Assembly (NCBI GenBank): GCA_937919925.1
Contig: CALFOT010000074.1
Location: 1-40,557, forward strand
Direction of reading: 5' to 3'
Origin: an uncultured bacterium
Lineage (GTDB): Bacteria > Planctomycetota > UBA1135
DNA: 40,557 bases
A program made the translations under genes and the position numbers. The notes beneath the pieces are model-generated. The model was not told the origin of the DNA. It ran no database searches and saw only the letters and a program-made list of their open reading frames with translations. This document shows positions 20,044 to 29,499 of the stretch, in pieces. Position 1 is the stretch's first letter. Each line of letters opens with the position of its first letter.

Positions 20044-22284
20044 ATGACGCACCTCTTCTTCACCAACCTTCCTGCAGCATGGGTACTGTGGCTGGTGATT
20101 GCTCCTGCAGTCATTGTCCTTGCTGGATTCGCCTATCGTCTGCGCGGCCGCAATCGCACGACGCGCCGCGCCACCACCGTATTACGCGTGCTACTTTTGG
20201 CGCTGACGATTTTCTTATGCCTCGGCCCGGCACTGCGCAACGACCGCGTGACCACCGAAGCAGCACCCTTGGCATTCCTGCTCGATGACAGTGCTTCCAT
20301 GTCGAGCAGCGATAGCGCCGACGGCATCACGCGCCAACAATTGCTGTCGGAACTTTTGGCCGGTCCCTTCGGAGAAAAACTCAGTAACGCTTACGACCTC
20401 AGCGCCTGGCGCTTTGAGCAACGCCTCGCCGCAACCGCAAGCAACGGCGGAGAACTCCAAGCCGCGGGCCAAGAATCGGCGCCGGGCGACGCCTTGCTGG
20501 CCTTGCTGGCTGAATATCGCGGCCGACGGGTACCGGAAATCGTATTGTTTAGCGACGGCCGCAGTACTTCGGGTGCACCGCTTAGCGAAGTCACGGATCG
20601 CCTGCGTGATGAAGGCGTCAAAGTGCATGTGGTGGCCTTCGGCTCCGCCACAGAAGCACCCGACTTCGTTCTAGAACGCATCCAAACACCCGATTTAGTG
20701 CTCGCTGGCGATGTTGCGCTGTTTTCCCTGCGGTTGCGCGCAAGCGGCAGCCAACTGCCCACGCAGGCAATTGTGCGCTTGCTAGATGAAGGTGGCAATG
20801 AAATCGGGGATCGCATTTTGGTGGATCATCCGGATGAGAATGGGCTCAACTTGGTCCTGCCAGCCATCTTGCAAGAACCGGGCGAACGTAACTTGGTGGC
20901 TGAGGTGTTGCCGGCACCAGGCGAGACTGCGCTGGAGAACAATCGCATCAGCCTAGCGCTCACCGTGAAAGAAGTGCAGGTGCGCGTGTTGTTGGTGGAA
21001 GGTGGTCCGCGTTGGGAATATCGCTATTTGAAGGATCGCTTGATTCGTGCCGAGCGCGATATTTCGTTGCAGTGTTGGCTTGCTGAGGCGGACCGCAACT
21101 TCCCGCAGGAGCATTCGCGCGACGTGCCGTCGTTACTGCAACTGCCCGTCGACAGCGCGGAGTTACTCGACAACTTCGACCTCATCATCCTCGGCGATGC
21201 GGATCCTACGCGCCTCACGCCTGACCCACTCGATGGCCAACGTTTTGTCGCCAGTTTGGCCGAATTTGTGGAAAAAGGCGGCGGCTTGTTGATGCTGGCA
21301 GGCCCAAAATACAATCCGTCGGCGTACATCGGTTCCCCGCTTGAAGATTTGCTGCCGGTCATCATCGGGCGCGAAGATGCGGTGCCATCGCAAAAGTATT
21401 TGCCACTGCCGCCGGATATCCAACGCCCTCACTCGGTGGTGTTATTCGATGCCGACCCCAACAAAAACCTAGAGTTGTGGACGACCTCGGCGCCGTTGTG
21501 GTGGTATGCGCCGGTGGAGCGCCTACGCCCTGGGGCCCAAGCATGGTTGGTCAACCGTGGAATTGAAAATCGCTTCGGTCCGCATGTGATTGCGGCCAGC
21601 ATTTATGCGCCGGAGGGTTGGGTAGGCTGGATTGGCACCGACGAAACCTGGCGCTGGCGCTTTCCCGGTGGTGAAAAATATGTGGACCGTTTTTGGCGCT
21701 CCGCGATTCGTCACCTCGCAATGACCCGTTTGCGCGGCGATCATGGCCGTTTACGCTTGGATCTGGATCGCACCGAGGTGGAGCTCGGCGCGTTCTTGCA
21801 AGTGGAAGCACGCTTATTGGATGATTCCTTTCAGCCAATCATCAGCGAAGAAGGCGTACCGCTTTTCTTAGATAGCAGCGGGCGTACTGCCATGTTGCAC
21901 CCGGTACCGGAGCAACCTGGCATCTATCGCGGCCAACTGCGCGCCGCGAGTGTTGGGCAAGCGCGCGTATTTATGACTACCGATGGCAATGTCGATAGTG
22001 AAGTGATTGCCAGCGCGCGCTACAACGTGCACTTATCCTCGCGTGAAATGGCCAACACCACCCAAGACGAAGCGGCGTTGGTTACTCTCGCTGGGCGCAC
22101 TGGAGGTCAACTGGTTGCCGTCGAAAACTCCGCTGATCTACTCGACACCTTGGATGGCAAAAACCGTGTCACACGCGTGACTTCCTCCGCCGTCCACAAT
22201 CTCGAAGCTTGGCCGTTCCTCGCTTTGTTTTTGATCCTCGCCGCAGCTGAGTGGCTGTTGCGCAAACGCATGAACCTAAGTTGA
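20044..22284 (+). CDS. vWA and glutamine-amidotransferase-like membrane protein
   Basis: A 746-residue protein with two N-terminal transmembrane helices (about 10-30 and 42-62). A vWA domain follows (FLLDDSASMSSSD, near residue 78, where the metal-binding site sits), then beta-rich repeats. A class I amidotransferase-like domain is recognised by EGGPRWEYRYLKDRLI and the later EKGGGLLMLAGPKYN. A final transmembrane helix (WPFLALFLILAAAEWLLRKR) ends the chain. The amidotransferase-like fold in such proteins generally lacks the catalytic triad, and I see no clear nucleophile. It begins 16 bp after the BatA-like gene and ends with a TTGA overlap into the propeller gene. Confidence 0.88.
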   Translation: MTHLFFTNLPAAWVLWLVIAPAVIVLAGFAYRLRGRNRTTRRATTVLRVLLLALTIFLCLGPALRNDRVTTEAAPLAFLLDDSASMSSSDSADGITRQQLLSELLAGPFGEKLSNAYDLSAWRFEQRLAATASNGGELQAAGQESAPGDALLALLAEYRGRRVPEIVLFSDGRSTSGAPLSEVTDRLRDEGVKVHVVAFGSATEAPDFVLERIQTPDLVLAGDVALFSLRLRASGSQLPTQAIVRLLDEGGNEIGDRILVDHPDENGLNLVLPAILQEPGERNLVAEVLPAPGETALENNRISLALTVKEVQVRVLLVEGGPRWEYRYLKDRLIRAERDISLQCWLAEADRNFPQEHSRDVPSLLQLPVDSAELLDNFDLIILGDADPTRLTPDPLDGQRFVASLAEFVEKGGGLLMLAGPKYNPSAYIGSPLEDLLPVIIGREDAVPSQKYLPLPPDIQRPHSVVLFDADPNKNLELWTTSAPLWWYAPVERLRPGAQAWLVNRGIENRFGPHVIAASIYAPEGWVGWIGTDETWRWRFPGGEKYVDRFWRSAIRHLAMTRLRGDHGRLRLDLDRTEVELGAFLQVEARLLDDSFQPIISEEGVPLFLDSSGRTAMLHPVPEQPGIYRGQLRAASVGQARVFMTTDGNVDSEVIASARYNVHLSSREMANTTQDEAALVTLAGRTGGQLVAVENSADLLDTLDGKNRVTRVTSSAVHNLEAWPFLALFLILAAAEWLLRKRMNLS

Positions 22285-25200
22285 ATCGCATCCTCGCTTG
22301 CTGCTGGTTCACTTGCCTACTGCTGGCAAGCGCGGCTGCTGCACAGCAAGAATTGCCAGATGGTATTTCTCTGCTGGAAGACCGCGGACTTGCAACCAAA
22401 CTGGATGATGCGCGTGCTTATTTAGCCGAAGAACGCTGGCAAGAAGCCGTCAACTTGCTGCAAGAAATCGCCGACGCAGAAAGCTCGGCTGTGATTTCGG
22501 TGGACGACAACCTCTTTCAAGGTGCCGTTTACGCGGCAACTTTGTTACTCAACACTTTGCCGGCGGAAGCCCTCGTTGTGCGTCAACAAATGCTTAGCGC
22601 GCGGGGATTCGCGGAGTTGCAAAAGGCCATGAACCCGCCCAATCTAACCCGCCTGACCAGCATTGCAGCGCGCTATCGTGCAACGGACGCCGGCGATCAA
22701 GCCACCCAATTGCTGCAGGAGTTATGGCGTGATCGTGGTTATCAGGAGTTGGCCGATTTCCATGGTGCCGCAGCGCTGCCTTCCAACTGGCAAACCGCGC
22801 TGCCGTTGCCAGCGCCAGTGGATCCGCTAACAGCACCGGTATTCTCCAGTATTGGTGCACTGGAGTTACCGCGCGTAAGTCTTACCGGCTTGAGTCCTGG
22901 CTGGAATTTTTCCTTTTCCGATGATTTCGCGCTGCAAAATCTCAACCATCGCATGGCGTTTGGATATGGGCTTGGTTTCGCCACCAATGGCCGCGAGGTA
23001 GTCGCTCTCGAACTCGGTAGCGGCCTGCCTCGTTGGCATTTCCAGGGGCCGCCCGGATGGGCTGCCATTAGCACTAGCCTTGATCAAACAATGAGCGGTG
23101 GAGCTTCGCCGTTTACCTTGTTAGCGCCGGTGCTCGCGGATGGAATTGTGCTGGCGGTCATCCAAGAACCGGTTCCGATTGGCCGTGCAGACGCCTACAG
23201 TGGCATCAAAATTCGCAAAATGATGCCCGCTCGCCGGCTCTATGCCTTTGATGCGCTCAGCGGGGAAATTTTGTGGCGTCAAGATGTGCGCTGGATGGAA
23301 GAGCAAGATCGTCAACCTTACGAACTTGCCGCCAGTCCGCCAGCAGTTGCGGGCGGCAAAGTTTATTTGCCTATTTACAGCGCTTCGGGCACGGTGGACT
23401 TATCGCTGCTTTGTTTGGATCTGCGCACTGGCGAACGGCTTTGGAAAAGCTTTCTCACCAGCGGCACCATGGAAACAAACTTGTTCGGCAACATCTTGTC
23501 GGAGCTCGCATGTCCTCCGCCGGTCGCTGATCTCCACCGCGTGTTTGTGTGCTCGCACTTTGGCACCGTCTGCGCGCTGGATGCAAACAATGGGCTAGCC
23601 ATCTGGACACGCACCTACCCGCGCACCGATGTGAAAACACGGCAAAACGGCAGCGTTAGCCCACGACAACATGTGTTCCGCAACAATCCGCTTGCCTATG
23701 ACGGCCAGCATTTAGTGGTGGCGCCACTGGATTCTCCGGCCGCATTCGTACTCAACGCCGACGATGGCCAATTGCTCGATTTGTGGCCCGCTGTATCCAA
23801 TTCCACTTATGGAACGATGGCGCACTTAATCGGTCTCGACCATTACGGTGCGTGGTTCAGTGGCACCAACATTGTGCATCAACCGTTCAGCGACAGTGGT
23901 AGTAGCCGTCTACGGTTCAGCAAAGCTTTTTATGAATACGCCGGGGCCGACTCCTCCAATTTGTATCCCGGCGTCATCACCCGCAATGGTGTTTTGGCAA
24001 TGTCCTCCCGCGGTGCCATTTTGCTGGATCCGGATAGCTTGCAATTCCAGGGGTTTGCCGTCGACAACCAAAGTGTGCCCGAAATACCCTTGGGACCTTT
24101 GCAAGCTATTCACGGCATGCTCCTGTTGATGACTCATCAAGGCATCAGTGCCTTAGTCAATCCGAGTTCTTTGATTGACACACTGGCAGCTCGCAACCTT
24201 AGCGCTCGCGACCTGCGCGAATTGTTATGGATGCTCGAAACGCTGGATTTTGCCGCCGACTTCAACCTTGGCAAGCGTTTGGCGCGCAGTGCCGAAAAAA
24301 TGGCTAGCGAAAACGAATTCGTGGCCTTCCGCGACGCGCTGCTGTTCTTGGCAAGTCGCACTTGGTTAGTCGTCGGCGAAACGCGCCAAGGGTTAGAGCA
24401 ACTCAGCAAACTTCTCAGCAGCTCCGACGCCCGCCTGCGTTTGGCCGCCGCAAGTCTTATTTTGGATGTGCAGGCCGAAGTGGATCCGCAGGCACCAAGT
24501 CTGGGTAGCGCCATTCTTATTTTGCTCGAAGCCGCACCGCAAAGAGTGCTGACCCGCAACGGCGGCTATCAACCCTTCCTCGCCTCCTTGGAGCGTGCGG
24601 AAGCCTTGGCGGCGATGTCCACCAAAGACGTTTTAGAACAACACGACCAGCTCGTGGATGTACTCCTGCTGGAAAATGTGGAAGACCTGCAAGTGCGTCA
24701 TGCACCTTTGCAGCAATGGGCGCGACACATGCTGGATATGCTGCTCGAAACTCCTGCAGTCCAAGCCGCTCATCAACTAGCCGCGCGCACCACCCTGGCT
24801 CAACAGGAGGTCAACGCTGCCAGCCTGCGTGCTTTCTATGACACCGATGCCATGCAAGATTGGTTGCGCACCCAACTCCATGCACATCCCGACGACCGCA
24901 GTCAGTACAAAAAACTCTTGCGCTGGGTCTACGATTTTGGCGACCCCCATCGCGCCTGGCCGGAAATTGCTCTACAGCTTCACACTGCACCGGAACTCCC
25001 CTCGCTACCGAACGAACTCCGAGTCATAGATAATATTTCGTTGCGCGGTTCCGAACTCCTGCACCTTATGGAAAAGAATGGCGATGTTTACGCCTTCTTA
25101 CAGATACAGAGTCAAAATTATTGCCAAATCATCCGCATGGGCCGCCAAGGTGCCCAGGTGGTGGCCAGCCTGGATTTAATTCCTGGCGCGGAATCCCTGC

Positions 25201-26315
25201 GCTCCTTGAAGCGTTTTTGCTATCCCACCGCAACCGGATTGAGCATCATTTACCAAGGTCGCTGGGTACATATTCAACCCGACGGCACGCTACGAGAACG
25301 TTTGATTGGTCAGGTCTTAAGCACCACCATTGCGCCATTGCGTATTGGTGAGTTGGTTGCGGTGTTGCTGCGTGATGCCAAGCAAATGTTGCGCCTGGAG
25401 CTTATCGATTTGGAAACCGGCATCACCGTCATGGCTCAAGATATCGAAGCTCCAGCTGGTCGCCCCGCCAGCATAGTGGCCAACGAAAATTGGCTGTTTT
25501 TATTACAAGACAGCACCCGCGACGTACAACGGATCAATTTGCTCCATAAAGAAGCACCTACCCTTTTTGAGCTACCCTTCGTACAGAATGCTACCGAACG
25601 ATTTTTGACCAGCGCGCTGGGAGAAGGCGTTGCCATGACCACCAGTGGTCCGGGCAGAGCCGGGAATCATAGTCGCGGCGATCGCAAGCAAAGTTCCGTG
25701 CTGATTGTGGCCCCGGATCAAGCCCCAACCACGATTCCACTCACCAACCTGGAGTATGGCCAACTCCCAACCCCCACCGGCCTTGGTTGGTGGAGCCGCC
25801 CCTCGCGCACTTTGGAATCCAGTCTCAGTCCAATCACCCTCAACTGGCTGGCGCCGGGTGCTACCCAGGTCTGGAGGCACAATTTTCTGGTGACGAATGT
25901 GCAGATTCCGCAAGTCGATGCGCGCGATGGTACTGGAGAGATTTCTCCGGATGGACAAATGCTTACCATCCAGGCCGATGCAAAGGATCGCACCGAGCTG
26001 CATTGCATCGAGCTTGGGGCTACCGCGGAGCCGTGGGTAACAACGTTAGATCATCTACCCTACTCGGCGCTTAGCGAACCCTTCCAGCCGCCACGCCGCG
26101 CCGCCGACGGTTGGGCTGTTTTGCTCCGCGAAACCAATAGCCGCAGCCAAGCAACGCGCTTACACACCTTTTTGCTCCATAACGACGGCACGCTGCGTGG
26201 CAGTTACGTCACCATGAGCAACGCGCGCAGCCAATATGGACAAGAAATTTATCTGCTGGATCACTTTCTTGTGCTGCGTAATGGAGACCTTCTTACCCTT
26301 CTTGGAACGCCATGA
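22281..26315 (+). CDS. Large secreted PQQ-type beta-propeller protein
   Basis: A 1344-residue protein. The TTG at 22281 is chosen because it overlaps the upstream stop as TTGA and opens straight into a signal peptide (RILACCWFTCLLLASAAAAQ). An N-terminal helical region (about 30-200) is followed by PQQ-like propeller blades: REVVALELGSGLPRWHFQG (about 233), LYAFDALSGEILWRQD (about 320), LLCLDLRTGERLWKSF (about 378) and GTVCALDANNGLAIWTRT (about 428). A helical middle part (about 630-900) and a second beta-rich, propeller-like region (about 910-1340) complete it. No enzyme site is visible; it resembles BamB-type binding scaffolds. It overlaps the next gene as ATGA. Confidence 0.85.
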   Translation: MNRILACCWFTCLLLASAAAAQQELPDGISLLEDRGLATKLDDARAYLAEERWQEAVNLLQEIADAESSAVISVDDNLFQGAVYAATLLLNTLPAEALVVRQQMLSARGFAELQKAMNPPNLTRLTSIAARYRATDAGDQATQLLQELWRDRGYQELADFHGAAALPSNWQTALPLPAPVDPLTAPVFSSIGALELPRVSLTGLSPGWNFSFSDDFALQNLNHRMAFGYGLGFATNGREVVALELGSGLPRWHFQGPPGWAAISTSLDQTMSGGASPFTLLAPVLADGIVLAVIQEPVPIGRADAYSGIKIRKMMPARRLYAFDALSGEILWRQDVRWMEEQDRQPYELAASPPAVAGGKVYLPIYSASGTVDLSLLCLDLRTGERLWKSFLTSGTMETNLFGNILSELACPPPVADLHRVFVCSHFGTVCALDANNGLAIWTRTYPRTDVKTRQNGSVSPRQHVFRNNPLAYDGQHLVVAPLDSPAAFVLNADDGQLLDLWPAVSNSTYGTMAHLIGLDHYGAWFSGTNIVHQPFSDSGSSRLRFSKAFYEYAGADSSNLYPGVITRNGVLAMSSRGAILLDPDSLQFQGFAVDNQSVPEIPLGPLQAIHGMLLLMTHQGISALVNPSSLIDTLAARNLSARDLRELLWMLETLDFAADFNLGKRLARSAEKMASENEFVAFRDALLFLASRTWLVVGETRQGLEQLSKLLSSSDARLRLAAASLILDVQAEVDPQAPSLGSAILILLEAAPQRVLTRNGGYQPFLASLERAEALAAMSTKDVLEQHDQLVDVLLLENVEDLQVRHAPLQQWARHMLDMLLETPAVQAAHQLAARTTLAQQEVNAASLRAFYDTDAMQDWLRTQLHAHPDDRSQYKKLLRWVYDFGDPHRAWPEIALQLHTAPELPSLPNELRVIDNISLRGSELLHLMEKNGDVYAFLQIQSQNYCQIIRMGRQGAQVVASLDLIPGAESLRSLKRFCYPTATGLSIIYQGRWVHIQPDGTLRERLIGQVLSTTIAPLRIGELVAVLLRDAKQMLRLELIDLETGITVMAQDIEAPAGRPASIVANENWLFLLQDSTRDVQRINLLHKEAPTLFELPFVQNATERFLTSALGEGVAMTTSGPGRAGNHSRGDRKQSSVLIVAPDQAPTTIPLTNLEYGQLPTPTGLGWWSRPSRTLESSLSPITLNWLAPGATQVWRHNFLVTNVQIPQVDARDGTGEISPDGQMLTIQADAKDRTELHCIELGATAEPWVTTLDHLPYSALSEPFQPPRRAADGWAVLLRETNSRSQATRLHTFLLHNDGTLRGSYVTMSNARSQYGQEIYLLDHFLVLRNGDLLTLLGTP

Positions 26316-27385
26316 TTCTCGCCACCTGCCTCCTGCTCTGCCAAACCACCTCCCAAGTGACTCCACTCACCACGGCTGGGTTTGAAGCCGCAGATCGCGG
26401 CCTCAAGTACCTTGCTGCCAGCCAACACGCCGAAGGTTATTGGGCGGGTGATGTGGGTTATAAATTGGAGGAGGGATATCGCGTGTGGAATGAAAATGCT
26501 GGGCACGTCGGTGTGACTGCCCTGGCAGGCATGGCATTCTTGGCTGGCGGGCATGTACCCGGTCGTGGCCCGTACGCTGCCAACGTGGACCGCGCCATCG
26601 ATTACATCCTCAAGCAAGCGCAAACCGATGGCTACATTACTGGTAACGAAACCAGGCTTTACTCGCACGCTTTTGCCACACTTTTTTTGGCTGAAGCTTA
26701 TGGCATGAGTCAACGCGAGGATTTGCGCCCCACTTTGCAAAAGGCTGTTGATTTGATTGTGGCTAGCCAAAATGAGCAAGGGGGCTGGCGCTATCAACCA
26801 CACGTTGCGGATGCGGATATGTCGGTGGCGGCTTGCCAAGTGTTGGCATTGCGCGCGGCGCGCAACATTGGCATCCAAGTGCCCATCTCGACGATTGATG
26901 CTGCCGTCGAATACGTGCGCAAAAGTGCGGTGCGCGACAATGATCCGAACTGGAGCCGTTCCCAAGATGCACAAACTGGCGAGTTCCGTTACCAACCAGA
27001 CTTTCAATCACGCGCCAGCTTTCCGTTGACTGCTGCGGGCATCACCATCCTGCATGGCGCAGGTGTCTACGCGGATGCCGACATTGAAAAAGGAATGGCA
27101 CGCTTGAAGGCACGGCTGCCGAGCTTCACGAAAACTTTTGGTAAGAATGCGCAGGGGCATTACTACTTCTACTACGGCCACTACTACGCCGTGCAAGCTT
27201 TCCACATTGTGGGTGGCCAAGACTACAAGGATTATCTGCAGTTGATTCAAGGCGAGCTCCTTAGCATGCAGAAAGCTGACGGTTCCTGGCCGAATAGAAC
27301 GGGTCCTGGTACCAACTACGGCACTGCCACCGCGTGCCTCATCCTGCAGATTCCAAAAGAGTATCTGCCCATCTTCCAACGTTGA
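26312..27385 (+). CDS. Secreted alpha-toroid (prenyltransferase/squalene oxidase repeat) protein
   Basis: A 357-residue protein with a short hydrophobic leader (ILATCLLLCQTTSQ). The body has terpenoid-cyclase-like alpha-alpha toroid repeats, each with a Gln/Trp-type motif: ASQHAEGYWAGD, ASQNEQGGWRYQP and MQKADGSWPNRTG, ending in GTATACLILQIP. The DXDD or DCTAE catalytic motifs of true cyclases are not apparent; DADMSV is the nearest text. It is therefore more likely a binding or structural toroid than a squalene-hopene cyclase. Its ATG overlaps the previous stop as ATGA, and its own stop overlaps the next gene's TTG. Such toroids accompany MoxR/vWA clusters in Planctomycetota. Confidence 0.85.
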   Translation: MILATCLLLCQTTSQVTPLTTAGFEAADRGLKYLAASQHAEGYWAGDVGYKLEEGYRVWNENAGHVGVTALAGMAFLAGGHVPGRGPYAANVDRAIDYILKQAQTDGYITGNETRLYSHAFATLFLAEAYGMSQREDLRPTLQKAVDLIVASQNEQGGWRYQPHVADADMSVAACQVLALRAARNIGIQVPISTIDAAVEYVRKSAVRDNDPNWSRSQDAQTGEFRYQPDFQSRASFPLTAAGITILHGAGVYADADIEKGMARLKARLPSFTKTFGKNAQGHYYFYYGHYYAVQAFHIVGGQDYKDYLQLIQGELLSMQKADGSWPNRTGPGTNYGTATACLILQIPKEYLPIFQR

Positions 27386-29490
27386 GTCCATACCCTCTTC
27401 CCGACGCCATCAAACAGGCTTTGCGCTCTTTGGAGCGGCGCCTGTTCGTGGTACTGTGCGGCTTCGGCATTGGCCGTCTGCTACGCAACGCTGCGCTGTT
27501 ACTGGTGGGCTTATATGCCTTGGATCGTTTGCTCGAACCGCCGGTGATCGTGCGCTTGGTGCTCTTGGCTTTCGCGTTGGCGGTATTCGCTTTACGCGCT
27601 TATCGAGATTTGCTGTCCCCTTTAAGCACCCGACCACCGCGCCGCGATTTGGCCGCGATTTGGGAATCCCGCAATCCACAGTTAGGCGATCGTCTTGCGA
27701 CTGCAGTAGAACTTGCAGAGCATCAGCATGGTGCATCCGTCGAAATGCTGGCCGCGGTCACCGCCCAAGCAACCGCGTTATGTGCAGATTTGAATGCGCG
27801 CAAGATGGTGCCTACCGGCCGTTCTCAGCGCAGTTTGTTAAGCGGGGTAAGCGCCACCGCGCTGATTTTTCTTGGGGTTTGGGCCTTCCCGGACGAAGCC
27901 GCAATTTTTCTGCAGCGCCTCGGTGGCAGTCCTATTGCCTGGCCATCTCAAACTACCCTAGTGTTGATGCCAGCCTATGTTGAAGGCCTCAGTGAGGCGG
28001 CAATTTTCGAATATGAAGATACCGAAGAATTCAGTTTAGCCCTAGCGCGCGGTTCTGTAGTTTCCTTGCGCCTGCGTGCAGATGGTCAAGTACCAGAAAA
28101 TGTTACCGCATTAGGCTGGAGTCGCCCGCGCCCCATGCACGCTCTTGGTGGTGGCGAGTTTGTGTTGCGTTTGCCCCCTTTGCAAGACGATGTCACGCTC
28201 ACTTTCTCTGGTGGCGACGACACGGATGGTCATCCTCGACTGCATTTACGTGCTGGCGATGCCCCTGGGTTAGCAGCTTGGAATGTCACGACCGAGCCAC
28301 CAACCTACACCGGCTTGCCGCAGGAGCAGGGCAACTTTCATGAGTTGCGGGTATTACGCGGCACACACGTCGGCATTGTGTTTGAGCCCAATCGTGAAAC
28401 AACTTACGTGGAAGCCGTGTTCCTGGATGGTACGCGTAAACAGTTGAGCGCTACTGCCGAGCAGCGGTTCCACATAGATTTTCAAATCGAAGGTTCCGGG
28501 GAAGTGCGCTTGGCCATGACCGGTGCCGATGGCTTCCGTAACGACATGGCTGGAATTTTAAAATGGACCGCAACTCCCGATCGCAATCCGGAGCCTGAAA
28601 TTTTGTTTCCGACGGAACGCTGGCTCACCGTTCCTGGAGGTAGCGTTCCGCTCGTGTTCAGTGCTACCGATGATTTTGGCTTGCAGACCGTGCAACTGGC
28701 CCGTCACTCCGAGGGCCAGCCGGAAGTAGAAGTGGCGCTCGATGCCCCCAACAACGGCACCGAGTTCCGTCAGCTGCTGCGTTTGGCGGCGCCGGAGTCT
28801 TTCTCCGCAGAGTCCTTTGAGGCGAATCGTTATCGTTTTATTTTCACCGCGACGGATGCCGCAGAGCCACAGAGCAATGTGGCCAACGCCAAGTCCGCCT
28901 GGATTGAAGTGGTGCCGATGGAAGTGGAAGAACAGCGCCTGGCCGAGCGCATCATTGCACTGCGCGAAACCCTGCAGAACTTGCGCGACCGCACAGCCGG
29001 TTTCATAGAAACCACACAACCACCAAGCGCTCTGCAAGTAAGACGCTTCGTGCGTGAATTGGATGGTGCTTTAGGCGATGCCGAAACTTTGCTCCTTGAG
29101 CGACTCTATTCCAACCTCGACCGCCAAACCGCCCAGCAACTTCCGGTGGTCGAGCACCTGCTCCAAAACGGACGCCCGTTACCCGGAGAACTCACCGATG
29201 TCCTCCTGAGTTCTACGGCTGCAACGCCTTTAGACCGCTCGGGCATGCTGCTCCATCTGTGCAATGCGCTGCGCTTGGCTCGCCAAGGACCGGCGGCAGA
29301 TTTGCTGGCCAGCGCGGCGGCAGAACGTGCAAATCCAGAGGCGGCCGTTAATTTACGCGAAGATCTCGATGAAATTCTTGATATTCTGCTGTCCTGGGAA
29401 GACTATAACAGTGCAATTAACCTGTTGCGCAATCTTCTTGAGCGGCAACGTGGACTTTATCTGCGAACCCGCGAAGCTTCTGAACGATAA
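27382..29490 (+). CDS. DUF4175-like membrane protein
   Basis: About 702 residues from the TTG at 27382, chosen for its TTGA overlap; a longer frame starts at 27334 inside the previous gene. Two hydrophobic segments at about 30-75 and a third near 155-170 (LLSGVSATALIFLGVWAFP) anchor a large extracytoplasmic part. That part contains beta-sandwich-like stretches (WNVTTEPPTYTGLPQEQ and SVPLVFSATDDFGLQTVQL are typical of this family) and a long helical C-terminal region. It is followed 9 bp later by the coiled-coil gene, the usual DUF4175 partner. Its function is unknown. Confidence 0.82.
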   Translation: MSPYPLPDAIKQALRSLERRLFVVLCGFGIGRLLRNAALLLVGLYALDRLLEPPVIVRLVLLAFALAVFALRAYRDLLSPLSTRPPRRDLAAIWESRNPQLGDRLATAVELAEHQHGASVEMLAAVTAQATALCADLNARKMVPTGRSQRSLLSGVSATALIFLGVWAFPDEAAIFLQRLGGSPIAWPSQTTLVLMPAYVEGLSEAAIFEYEDTEEFSLALARGSVVSLRLRADGQVPENVTALGWSRPRPMHALGGGEFVLRLPPLQDDVTLTFSGGDDTDGHPRLHLRAGDAPGLAAWNVTTEPPTYTGLPQEQGNFHELRVLRGTHVGIVFEPNRETTYVEAVFLDGTRKQLSATAEQRFHIDFQIEGSGEVRLAMTGADGFRNDMAGILKWTATPDRNPEPEILFPTERWLTVPGGSVPLVFSATDDFGLQTVQLARHSEGQPEVEVALDAPNNGTEFRQLLRLAAPESFSAESFEANRYRFIFTATDAAEPQSNVANAKSAWIEVVPMEVEEQRLAERIIALRETLQNLRDRTAGFIETTQPPSALQVRRFVRELDGALGDAETLLLERLYSNLDRQTAQQLPVVEHLLQNGRPLPGELTDVLLSSTAATPLDRSGMLLHLCNALRLARQGPAADLLASAAAERANPEAAVNLREDLDEILDILLSWEDYNSAINLLRNLLERQRGLYLRTREASER

Positions 29491-29499
29491 TGGAAATAC

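Noticed and set aside
26312-27385. Squalene-hopene cyclase
   Set aside because: The toroid repeats are present, but the protein is about half the length of a cyclase and lacks the DXDD catalytic motif.
27334-29490. Longer DUF4175-like protein starting at 27334
   Set aside because: The extra 16 codons lie inside the toroid gene; the TTGA overlap at 27382 gives a better start.
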